The translations under genes were made by a program, and so were the position numbers. The notes under the pieces are model-generated. The model searched no databases, was not told where the DNA came from, and worked only from the letters and a program-made list of their open reading frames with translations. DNA of 64,000 bases from Bipolaris cookei (Eukaryota > Ascomycota > Dothideomycetes > Pleosporales > Pleosporaceae): contig NRSV01000006.1 in assembly GCA_002286855.1 (NCBI GenBank), forward strand, positions 775,533 to 839,532, given 5' to 3'. Shown here piece after piece: positions 36,086 to 46,279 of this stretch. Each line of letters opens with the position of its first letter. The first letter of the stretch is position 1.

Positions 36086-37439
36086 ATGCAGAAAGTTGTA
36101 CCGCTCTTAGCTTCGAAAATCATGAAAGGTTCACATCGTCTTCGGTCCATGTTCAGCACAATACCAAAATCGCAACTTGAGCATGCTCCTAATATTGCAA
36201 CATTACTCGAAGGCACTCCATTTGAAGCCATAGATGTACGGCGCATACATGTCGGCACGACTAATTTCGCATACCGAATCTTCTTGAAAATCCCTTTGGA
36301 GGGAGGCGAGCGGACAGCGATTCTAAAGTACTCGGCGCCTTTTACCGCAACCGAGCCACGAGTACCATTTTCCCCTAATCGTCAGGCTTTTGAAGCAAAA
36401 GCCCTAGCAAATATTCCATGGCGCGACTTTACCTATCCGATTGTACCTCAATTTTCTCCACAAAGCCAGGCTATCGTCAAGCTACCTAGGCTCTACCTCT
36501 CTGTTCCTGATCAGCACTTTTGCATCATCGAAGACTGTACGCCCCGTCCGCAAGTCGCCGTATGGGATCAGTATACGCATTCTTTCCGCGAGTTCTTGGA
36601 GAATCAACCGCCATCACAGGGCAAGTACGAGGCTGCCAGCTCATTGGGCACCATGCTAGGCAGCTTCCTTGCGCAGTTGCACGCATGGGGCTTGCACAAA
36701 TCAAATCACAGCACTGCCTTTGCTCTTTTCTCCAATAATATTTACGCCAAAGAGCTTGTGACGCAAGAACTTTTTGAGGATTTTGCGCAAAATATCAAGC
36801 AATCAGGTTACATAGTCAGCGCCTTCCAGCAGACTCAGCTCCAAGAGAGACTCGACCAAGTGAACAAATCCCTCAATTTAGAAACACAATCTATAGCCAT
36901 GGGCGACTTTTGGTGAATTTTGGCCACGTGTCCAAGACAAACCTTTAAACTAATTGTCTCTTAGGATGGGAAATTTCCTGATCAACCTTGATGATAATCA
37001 ACGACTGCGCGATATCTACGTCATCGACTGGGAGTTTGTCAACATGGCCCCAACATGGTTGGATGTTGGCAATTTTGTCGGCGAATTATTCCTTATAGGC
37101 TACTTTGAGAGCACTGACGATGCATATATTCATGTGCTTGAGGCCTTTATAACAGCCTATCGAGGCTTCGATCTACCATTAGATACTTCGTGCGCGCTAC
37201 AGTTTGCAGGTGCTCATATAATGATGTCGCTTCCAAGGCGTGTCATCTCACCACGAAGCAAAGCAACTCTCGAAACAGCACCTCCATGTGTGGAAGCAAG
37301 CTTGAAATTCATAACAGATCCGGAATTCAACTATCTGCCTGAGAAAGAGGACGATCCATTGATGACCATTGCAAGATTGCTGAGAAATGCGAGACAATCG
37401 AACACGACAGAGAATCCTAAGCCTTTTGTGACAAATTAG
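36086..37439 (+). CDS. Aminoglycoside phosphotransferase (APH)-fold protein
   Basis: Two exons, 36086-36912 and 36965-37439, intron 36913-36964 (52 bp), 433 aa. The fold is of the APH/choline kinase type: VGTTNFAYRIFLKIPL and ERTAILKYSAPF (nucleotide-binding lobe with candidate Lys), EAKALANIP, FCIIEDCTPRPQVAVW, LGSFLAQLHAWG, then the catalytic loop AMGDFWMGNFLINL, created by the splice, and DIYVIDWEFVNMAPTWLDVG with the metal-binding Asp. In most family members the loop reads HGDFxxGN; here the His is Met. Substrate is unknown; fungal APH proteins phosphorylate diverse small molecules. Its stop overlaps the stop of the convergent downstream gene. Confidence 0.85.
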
Positions 37440-38888
37440 TCCAGTCCACCTTTCATCTCCGCCAGTTTCTCTCCTAGAAGTCCAGGAGGTGTCTCAGCTG
37501 GCAACGGCTAGGCACAATATGGTTTCGCATTAGCAAGAAAGAAATCCAGAATTCTGGCTGAATACCGTACATACCTCTTCAAAAGAGTTGCTGGCTGCAC
37601 TACCCTCCGAGAAAATGATGACGGACAAGCATTCAAAACTTTCTCTTGGTCTGGCTGTGGGAGCTGCTAAGGGATTACAGAAAGACGCATGAGCACATAC
37701 TAGATCTCAAATCAGTAAGGAGGGATTTTCTTTGATTTGGTTAATTCAGAGAAAAGGCTTTTACTTACATCGCGCATGGCCTTTTGTAGCATGCGTGTCA
37801 AATGTCTTGAACACAAGGATCTCATTTGGCTGGTGATCCTCAAGGAAGTACCATTTATGCCTCTTGTTCCACAGCACATTGTAGTTCTCGCGGATCCGGT
37901 GCACATATATGTTATCTGATGAAATGAGATCCCGTGCTTTGTCGAGAGATGTATAGTCCATCAGGGCGAGTGGCCAATCTTGCAGTGGACCAAACAAGGG
38001 CCTCCAGATACTGTCATTCACAGCACAATGCATTAGCGCATGATGATTTGGTATATGCAAAATGAGCATGAGATAGATACTCACTGCATTACTGCCCATC
38101 TGCGTTTCGACATATCTGTGTAGCCACGAGCGGCTAATGCATCTTGGACCTCAGAGTACGACCCATCGGGGGTCATATCTAGAAGCGCCTCACATACCAA
38201 TCAGCAGGCGATATTCTTACCGTGAGCCATCCAACTGACCAACATGTACACCCTGTACGGGCTGTGGTACAGCTCCGCTGGTACCGCGGGGTAGCATTGG
38301 AAACAGTCTATCACGTCTGCGTACCTACAGCAAACACACTGTCAGTCTAACCTGCAGCCTGAAAGCAAATCCAAGGGTAAAAGAATTAAACTGGAAGAAG
38401 ATCACTCTTACTTGATGAGAAAACGCAACAACATCTTCGCATCCGTCTATATTCCGTTTCAGAAACTCCTCTACAGCCTTCCTCGCCCTGCCCCGCACAA
38501 TCGCCTCGTCCGCATACTCCTCGTACCGCAGCGCACGGCATAACGCCTCATCGTCGCGATGTTCATCCTCAACAACGACCTTGAAGCCATTCCGATCGAG
38601 CGTAAAATCACCTATACGGTTACGGAGACCCGTGACAGGTATATCATGGTAAGCAATCGAGACTTCGTTTGACTGGAGTCCTGGGCCAAATGCGCGTTCA
38701 GGAATGTTGATATGGTACGGTTTCACAGTCTGGTATTCAGGGCGGTCCTCTAGGTAGTGAAATGTCGCGCGTGTGGTCAGACTGCAGCGCTGGCTATGGC
38801 GCTGATCATTCGTTACTATCGTAAATCTAGCTACTGTGTGACGGGGGAGGGTGGGGCTCAAAGAACGTAGTCGAGTCAGAAACACCAT
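37436..38888 (-). CDS. CmcJ/AsaB-like hydroxylase/desaturase family protein
   Basis: Six minus-strand exons: 38888-38412, 38324-38240, 38178-38085, 38010-37769, 37699-37575 and 37507-37436; total 364 aa, all junctions in phase. Blocks: FHYLEDRPEYQTVKPYHINI, GLRNRIGDFTLDRNGFKVVV, NIDGCEDVVAFSHQ/VRRRDR, PRGTSGAVPQPVQGVHVDMT (across an intron), VMHIWRPLFGPLQDWPLALM, RHKWYFLEDHQPNEILVFKT and the end PPGLLGEKLAEMKGGLD. This family (relatives of CmcJ of cephamycin synthesis and the fungal AsaB/CTB9-type enzymes) is often found in secondary-metabolite clusters and is thought to hydroxylate or desaturate small molecules. The HVD segment and downstream conserved RESFE fit that family. Early exons may carry a short organellar leader. 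The last two exons are easy to miss. Confidence 0.85.
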
Positions 38889-39484
38889 GTTTCTAGGACA
38901 GAGAATTGAATTACAAGTTGCTCTCTCACAAGGCCAGTTGAGGGGATAAAGTACTTGGCGTAATATAGCCTATTAGCCAATGCATGGGACAGCCGGGTGG
39001 CTTGCATAGGCTAGAATCGGATACCATCAAAGTTCACTCCAAAAAAACACTGATATCTGCTTTTATCTTGGTCAGCACAACTCACTGTTAAGCACCGCTG
39101 GGAGACTTGGGAACTAGTGAAGAAAATAAGATGAATCTGTTTTGTCGTGGGAATGGTGCAGCTAGCAACCATGAGTATTAATCAAAATGGGCGGAAGCAT
39201 AGATAAACAGCAAATTTTAATACTGCTGCTGCGACATGCTGGGCTGTCTAGGGTCTGACGCAAAAAAATGTAGACGGTAGCCCCATGGCGCAATGTAAGT
39301 ATTAGTGACTTGTTAGGACAAAGTGTATAGCTTTACCATACCTCACAGCTTTCACCAAGCTGTAATCCCGTCATACTGAGCTATTGTTGTCAAAAGTTAG
39401 ACAGAAGACGTGAAAATACGATGCACCTTGTAGAGACTAGACGGGTTGCGATTTGTCAGGAGAGAATCTGTCGCAGACTATGCA

Positions 39485-39558
39485 AGGATATATCGACATG
39501 AATTACATCCGATGTTATGCCAGGATATATCGGCATGGACTGTAGCCGATGTATGTCG
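39485..39558. repeat. Two diverged 37-bp tandem units with internal inverted symmetry
   Basis: AGGATATATCGACATG at 39485 recurs as AGGATATATCGGCATG at 39522, and each unit ends in CCGATGT. ATATCGACAT and its inverse ATGTCGATAT (39552-39561) make the array partly palindromic. Confidence 0.75.
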
Positions 39559-39559
39559 A

Positions 39560-39696
39560 TATTCTACATGTAACAAGCCCCTGCAGTGGTTGTGTACAAA
39601 AGACAGTTGTAGAGAGCACGACATCAAGAAGACAGAAGAATATACATACAAGACACACAATACACACATCAATTCACCGCGCCTACGCGTGCAACA
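39560..39696 (-). repeat. Dispersed repeat, copy 1 (minus orientation)
   Basis: Its reverse complement aligns with 55504-55611: both share GGTGAATTGATGTGT, GTGCTCTCTAC, ACTGTCTTTTGTACAC and GCAGGGGCTTGTTA in the same order. Copy 1 has about 30 extra bases in the middle. It may be a transposon or LTR fragment. Confidence 0.8.
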
Positions 39697-42170
39697 GAAT
39701 CAAATGGAGAGAGAAGGAGAGAGAGAGTAATCGGTTTAAATGATGTTTGCAATGTTCGAAACGCGTTACAAATCAAGTTCGCATCCAGTACTTCAAATAC
39801 TTCTTATGGCATTAGCCATCACTACCTACCTAGTCACACAGGGCTCGTCGTCCTTTTGATAGCATCCCAGATCGAAACTGCTATTTTAAAGAATCTGTCC
39901 GAACCTAAATCAGGCACTGAGGGAGTGATCGCGTGACTCCGGTTCCTCACGGATACCTGTGCATGGACCCAGGAGTACATCAACCCTCTTTCCTTTGAAC
40001 GTAGAACAGAGATAGCAATGAACCATAGTTACTTGCCACCCCCATTTACCCGCACGCTGTGTACACCGTGCAACTAGCTGTATTGACTTAGACATTTTGC
40101 TAACACCAAGCGCTGGCTAGCCAATAGAGTCCATTCAACAGAATCTGATTATTAGGCTATATTTTTTTAGCACAAAACTCGGAGAGTCTCGATGACTTCT
40201 TCATCTCCTCGAAAGGCATCAATTTTGTTCCCTATGTAATTCATGGTTCTGTCAATGGCTTGATACCTAGGATAAACCTCAAAGGTTACCTTTTGTGCAG
40301 TCAGCTAAGCTTTAAGAGCGGCTGATATTCACAAGGTGCAGGATGAATATGCATTGGTTCTATCTAGAGAACAAATATGTAAGCGAGACTTATGATGAAT
40401 TTCTGGAAGATTAACAGCTGGCTAAAGGATGTTAGCATTCGTGAATGACCATGTGAGAATATTGGAAGTGCTGAAAGTGTTTGCCAGATATGTACTCATT
40501 TTGTTTGTGGGGTGACGCAAGTCGCATGCAGTATCTGGTGGCTCTATGGTCTCAAAGGTGTTGAAAAGAGAGGAACAAGGTAGAGAGTAACTGGCTTATC
40601 ATCGCTACAGAAGAAACTCTTGTGGGAGTATCAGAATCCTAATACATTCCTTTCACTGCCGTTTGTATGCTAGCCCAATCTGGCCAATCCAGTGTGGGTG
40701 CTCGAAACGGGTTAGTGCTAGCTACTCCCAAAACTACAAAAGGAGGTATTATAATTGCTAATCTCGATGAGACTAACAAGCTTGGCAGTCGAGGCACAGA
40801 CATGTGTCATTGCTGAAGCGGCTGAAAAATACATAAGAACACGCATTGGAGATTCTGATAGGGCTGTCGGCCAAATTTCTGACAGTCAGACTTTTGTGGC
40901 TGATTTTGCTCTGGGAGCCACTCTTCTAATTATGGCACAGCGCTTATTGCGGCGTATAGCAATTGTAGTTTAGTGAAAAAGGTGGACTCATTGTTACATT
41001 TGTTTCTCAGTATGTTGCGCCCATGCCGAAGATGTTCAGTCCCACCTAACAGCTCGAGGGTCTCCCCCATGGGAGTGCTTGTCCCATTTACCTTGGGAGT
41101 AAAGCAAGAGCGATCATTCTGCGAAGCGTATGGGGTATGGAAGTAGTGAAAGGCTTTCCTCATAATATCGTCGCTGATAAACAAGCTAGTTGAGCGCAAT
41201 GTTAGCTCGCTTTTCATACTAAGTAGAAGAGACATCATTTTACCTTGCAATTACAAAGTGTGAATGCTAGGTACATGCTATCAAGACTGGTCCAAGTTGG
41301 AACAAGACGCTGGTAAAATCTTCGTAAATCCTACTATATGTCACCTCTGATGTAACCGAACGACCCAAAGTATCTGCAAAGCAATTTAGATGCAGATCAT
41401 GACATGCATTCTTACAATAGCCCACGTGCAGGCAAAGCACACCCGGCCACAAGCGATATTAGGGTTCGAGCTGCTCAACTGTACGCTGGAAGGCATGACT
41501 ATTTTCGCATATCCTCTGGAGGCGGTGACGAGTACAGCAGCTGTACTGTTCGACGAATTGAAAAGACTATACTTATTTGGTCGATTCCTCCTAATTTAAT
41601 GACCCACTCGCTGCTCGTTATTGGGTAGAATATGCATGGCCAAACACTCAAAATCTCCCCCGCACATCGAACGGCCAGCAATGCACAAATGCGCAGCATT
41701 GCATCACCTCCACTATGAAATGCAGAAGGTCATCAGGTGCAAGTGAAGACTGCTGTATCTCAAATAAATATCACTAAAGACAGTCTGAAGTCGTTTTGCG
41801 TTAGTAAGACCAAACCCTTTGACCGCTCAGTGGCGAATATCGTCGTGGCAGAGGAGCTTACGAGATAATCTTATCAGGCCGCATCCTCTGCGGCTGAGCG
41901 ATTGAAGTTTTTGCACGTGAGAGCTTCTGCGCCCGTTTCGCTTCGCTCCGAGCGGTCTAGAACATGGGCGATGCAACGGTCGCAGTAACCCTATGTTTCA
42001 TTACTTGCAATATGCCATGCATCAGCCATTAGTTGCTCCACAAGTGCGCATTGGCGGATTCGATTCTGGTTGAATGTAGGGCTGACCGCATTTGCCAAGG
42101 ACAAAGCTGAAGAGAAGGCGAGGCTTTAGTATATCTGTTGATATAGATCATTTCCTCTAAATCACCCAGT

Positions 42171-43070
42171 GTGTATGGTGCAATAAGAAATAACACAGCA
42201 TCAAAGCCTTCTGTTTCAAAGACAAATCACGCAATGGACTTGTCGAGCTTGCACGGAGGCCCTCGCGACGCCTATACACATTACTCTCCTGACAGCGAGT
42301 CTTACCTTTCACCCAGAACACCAGACTTGTACTTTGCAGACTCTTACACATATGCCTCTGATTACTTCAGGGGCTCCTTCTTCGATGGCAACCCACACTC
42401 CTATTCGACGACAAAACCGCTGGACATAGTCGGCCCCTGGGACAATCCATCATCCAGTACAATTCCTGGTACGAATCCAATGACCAACTCCACATTCGCA
42501 GTGAGCAATGATCATTTGAAAACATGGCCAAACTTCAACTCCGGAGATCTAGCATACGGAAAATATGCCCATGAAGCTGAAACAGCCGAAACTCATCACA
42601 CCGCCGACTCGATACATACCTGCAGTAGCAGTCCCTCATCTCCAGCCATCTCGCCCCAAATAACAAGGCAATCACGTCTGGCCTCACCTTCGGCCTGTCC
42701 TCGAACCTTTATACACGTCAGGTCCGAGCCTACGAGACGCAAGCGAGGCCGCCCCCGCCTCCCACCTGGAGCCTCCAAGGTCTCAGCCAGCATCGTTGCA
42801 AAGAAAGTCGAGCGGCCACAATGCATACCACATACTGAAGTCGAACGAAAGTATAGGGAGAAGCTTAACACGGAGTTGGAGCGGCTACGTCGAGCTGTTC
42901 CGTCCCTGCTTCGAGCCGATTCGGATAATGTCATGGGCGGCGCGAGGATAAGCAAGAGCGCAGTACTGGCAGTGGCAATTGATTACATCAAGGATTTGGA
43001 GGCGCAGAGGGATAGTGCTCTAGATGAAGTGAAAAGACTTGGTGAGGAGGTGCGATTTCGAAATAGGTAA
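42171..43070 (+). CDS. bHLH transcription factor
   Basis: Single exon, 299 aa from 42171 (a second Met at 42234 gives MDLSSLHGGPRD). A Ser/Thr/Pro-rich N-terminus is followed by an AT-hook-like basic motif RRKRGRPRLPPG (about residues 183-195) and then a C-terminal basic helix-loop-helix: basic region HTEVERKYREKLN (about 223-235) with H, E and R at DNA-contact positions, helix 1 ELERLRRAVPSLL, loop DSDNVMGGARI, helix 2 SKSAVLAVAIDYIKDLEAQR and a short leucine-rich tail. It should bind E-box DNA. Related fungal bHLH proteins regulate metabolism or development. It lies 3.3 kb from the 31-39 kb metabolic-type genes, so a regulatory link is possible but unproven. Confidence 0.9.
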   Translation: MYGAIRNNTASKPSVSKTNHAMDLSSLHGGPRDAYTHYSPDSESYLSPRTPDLYFADSYTYASDYFRGSFFDGNPHSYSTTKPLDIVGPWDNPSSSTIPGTNPMTNSTFAVSNDHLKTWPNFNSGDLAYGKYAHEAETAETHHTADSIHTCSSSPSSPAISPQITRQSRLASPSACPRTFIHVRSEPTRRKRGRPRLPPGASKVSASIVAKKVERPQCIPHTEVERKYREKLNTELERLRRAVPSLLRADSDNVMGGARISKSAVLAVAIDYIKDLEAQRDSALDEVKRLGEEVRFRNR

Positions 43071-43365
43071 TGCGGTTCATTGCAGAGTTGTTTTTCTCTT
43101 AAAAAAAAGATATGTCTAGGTCTCGTTTGGTGTTTTCGTATTCAGTCTCGGAATGATTTTTATAGCCTCTGAATGTGTACACTTGCCTGTTGTATTTGTT
43201 AAATAATATTTAAAAGGACAAAAGTGAATGTACATGCCCGAATACAACTCTGGTCTTAGTATGTTAAGTGGGAATCCTGGACAAAAGCATCACATCATAG
43301 TTGGGTTTCGTGAGCTTTCCCCTGTCTACAGATAGTATGCTTTCAACTTAAGCTATAACGTCTCG

Positions 43366-43399
43366 GTATAGCGAGTGGCTCAGTATAGCGAGTAGCTCA
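43366..43399. repeat. Tandem 17-nt units in the left TIR
   Basis: GTATAGCGAGTGGCTCA (43366-43382) is followed directly by GTATAGCGAGTAGCTCA (43383-43399), 16 of 17 identical. The array starts 8 nt from the element end. Confidence 0.95.
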
Positions 43400-43489
43400 C
43401 CGTGCCAAGACACCGCCAACTTCACAACCATACATGACTATTACAACACAACTACAATAGTAAATAGAAATTAAAATAAGTTGATATAC

Positions 43490-45125
43490 TTAGAATCTAC
43501 TTCTGTATCTTGCTTGTATGTGCGCAAGTTGTGCCCTGCCTGACCACAGCGTCTACAGTGCCTTTGTGATGGCTCACCCACCTCAGTGCGCGCCCTCTTC
43601 TTTGCCTTCTTTCCATCACTACGCGCCCCAAACTCCCTTGGAGCTGCTAATCGCTCTCCCTCCTCTACTATTAGAGTGCCTTTCCTTTTGAACTCGCTTT
43701 CTTTTGTGCGATTTTCGTTGCGTGGCGGCTTCATTAGCTGCTTCAAGCTTAGCGTTGCGCTTTTGCGCCAACACCAGCTTGTACGCAATAATCGCAGCGC
43801 CTTTAGCCAGCTTTTCAAAGGCAACCACCATACTTGACAGTTCACTGTCTATATGCCTCTGAATCATCTTCTTTACTAGCGTCGATTGCGACCCTAGGTC
43901 TAGGGTATTACTTGGGGTTTGCGACAGCCAGGGCAGATCTTCTGTAGCAGGTGGTGTTGGCGTTCGCATCTTGACGTCAAGCTTCTATATCATCACCTCT
44001 GGGTCGTGTGGAACTAATTCAGCGCCTCGGAACCCTCCTAAGATGTTGTATTTTGTAATAGTCTTGCCATAGGCCTGCTGGAAAGCTGGAAGGAGCTCAA
44101 TCTTCGTCATGTGGTTAATCCCATTGCGCATCATCTCCTCGACTTAGCGCCCATACGCCCTCTTCAAAGGCGAGAAACAGCCCACATCAAGTGGCTGTAG
44201 TAGATGGGAAGAGTGCGGAGGCATGCATAGAGTGATAGTCTTTGCCTCCTTGCAGTATTGCTAGAACTCGAGCGAGTTGTGGCTCCCGTGACCGTCAAGA
44301 ATGAGCAGACGATAGGCTCCAATACTACGCTCTTTCATATGCCTATCAAAGTGCTCCAACCACTTCAGGCCAAGCTCATTCGTCGTCTAACCATTTTGAA
44401 AGACTGCAAGAACTCAATCGCGAGGTAGGCTATCCTCCTTGTACCAGGCAGAGAGGTGGTGCTTGCCTTGAAGAATGATGAAGGGTGGGATCGCCCAGCC
44501 AGCTGCGCTGACACAAACCACACTAGTAGTAACCACACTTTATTGCCCTGTTGCAAAGATTTTGGCTTTGATCGACGCTCAGATTTTATGACTACTGCTG
44601 ATGAGTTGCGCATGCCCATCATGAAACTTGTCTCATCAAAATTGTACATGTCGTCGTCCTGGATCCGATACTTGGCTTTGGTATTCTGTACTAGGCGGAA
44701 CCAGCCCTACACAAGCTCAGGATCTTTACAGAGGGCTCTCTTGTAGTCATACTTTCGACTAAACTTCATTTTGAGCTCTGGGCGACGCTTTATGAATGCT
44801 CTAGGCCAGTTTGGGTCAACAGGGTCGCGGTGGCGGGCAGCCAGCAAAGAATTAGCAAGATCTTTAACAGCAGGAAGGCGGAGAAGAAATACTCGCGCTT
44901 CAATGTCTAGTATATAGTCGAAAATCGCGTCCTCTTCTGTCACAAGATGTTTGATTGAGTTGGGAGTAAACTCCTGTCGAGATAGCTTTACAGCGCGTAG
45001 ATTGCTAATTGATCTTTGAGGTACGTTATAGAGAGCTGCAGCACGCCATTGAGTTAATGTCGCGTCTTATTTGATAGCTTGAAGTGCAAGTTGTAATCGG
45101 GCTTCTTTAGCAGCTGGATTGTCAC
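43490..45125 (-). pseudogene. Broken Fot1/pogo transposase (HTH_psq, HTH_CENPB, DDE_1)
   Basis: Read from 45125 downward: AAKEARLQLALQAIK (psq-type helix), then VTEEDAIFDYILDIEARVF and NWPRAFIKRRPELKMKFSRK (CENPB-type HTH), then YNFDETSFMMGMRNSS (first DDE Asp) and, after frame changes, LDGHGSHNSLEF (second Asp) and HSSHLLQPLDVGCFSPLKRA (third Asp region). At least four in-frame stops interrupt it, including one after CKDPELV and one after NSLEF, and frames shift near 44365. All catalytic residues remain recognisable, so decay is fairly recent. Confidence 0.9.
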
Positions 45126-45190
45126 TTAGTTGTTAAGATATCGCGTGCAATAATCATGTTAAGGGGGAAGTTAGTGGGGTCTTGGTACGG

Positions 45191-45224
45191 TGAGCCACTT
45201 GTTATACTGAGCCATTCGCTATAC
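45191..45224. repeat. Tandem 17-nt units in the right TIR
   Basis: On the minus strand GTATAGCGAATGGCTCA (45224-45208) is followed by GTATAACAAGTGGCTCA (45207-45191), mirroring the left TIR array with transition differences. Confidence 0.95.
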
Positions 45225-45232
45225 AGAGATGT

Positions 45233-46279
45233 TAGGAGTTAGACCAAACCAAAGTTTCAGAACTATTTCCAGAAAGATTTGTAAATTCTGGGCCAGTATT
45301 TCACTCTTCGCGTTTGTACATCGAGAGTAAAGATGGATCTTGTTCAAATTACGAACTGTTTGGTGGCCTCTCGCCACAAAGATGGAGGCTTGGGCCAGCC
45401 GTGCCGTGTTGCTTGACGGACTATTCTATTTTTACTTGACATTTTCTTCGACATTTCCATACAACTTAGATTAAGTTCTATGTGGTTGAGTGACAGAAGA
45501 AATCTCGTAATGCAGTGGAATATAGGTTTCTTGTATAATTGCATGAGTGTTGTGACTACAAAACATTGTTTAGAGCTGAGAAGTTATCTAGTGAATTTCT
45601 AATGTTTAAGTGACATTTTAAGGAACTATTGGCCTCGTTGTTGCATGTGGTCATAGGGAGCTGTGTCCCGTACGAATCGGTGCACCACTTCACGGGAAAA
45701 TCTCCGAGAAGATCGTGCCAGTTTCAAACAAGGATGGTGGGTACAGATTCGTGTCCCCTGCGGCCTTGATAAGAGTTAGTCTCATTTTCGGCTGAGAACT
45801 TCCACTGGTGATGCAGCTCGCTGATTTGCATTGTTGATTTCAGTTGCTATCCCTACGTTAGGACCGTAAAAGATCAGAATAGAAGCCACGTGGGTTGAGT
45901 TTCGTATTGCCTGCTTTTACAGTAAATTGCGGGGTATTCCACCGTGAAGTATGGAGCAGGAATATCATGTTGTCTGCGATGTCGATTTGATGAATTCACC
46001 TGATCTTAGCATGGAGGAATACATGATACACAGGCCTATAGCAGAAGATCAGTCACTTGTCAGAGACTATGTTACTGGTAGCGGAAAGGAATGATAGGAA
46101 GAGATTTGTGATAGTGTGCAGTTAGAAACAAGCTTTCAAGGAAATCTACTGTAGCTGACGTGGGCTAGCGCAAAGTGCGCTTTAATAATTTTCCGCCTTT
46201 GGGTATAATAGCACCTGACCGAAAGAACATGACAAGGAAAGTAGCCTCCCAAATACAAGTATCGATCGCGGTGTTCGCA
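45233..46279. other. Intergenic region
   Basis: About 1 kb of AT-rich spacer between the transposon and the protease-like gene's 3' end. Nothing supportable. Confidence 0.5.

Larger units (their letters stand above)
38889..42170. other. Gene-poor region (3.3 kb) with repeats
   Basis: AT-richer sequence with short random open frames. It contains a 37-bp tandem repeat (39485-39558), a dispersed repeat copy (39560-39696) and a GA-rich tract (39705-39729). I see no gene with a credible start and splice structure. Confidence 0.5.
43358..45232 (-). mobile_element. Degenerate Fot1/pogo-type DNA transposon with complete ends
   Basis: 1875 bp bounded by TA on both sides (43356-43357 and 45233-45234), the target duplication expected of the Tc1-mariner-pogo superfamily. 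Imperfect terminal inverted repeats of about 55 bp start ACGTCTC at the left and, reversed, ACATCTC at the right. Each TIR contains two tandem 17-nt units. Most differences between TIRs are transitions, as expected after RIP or old CpG decay. The interior carries a broken transposase on the minus strand. Confidence 0.93.
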
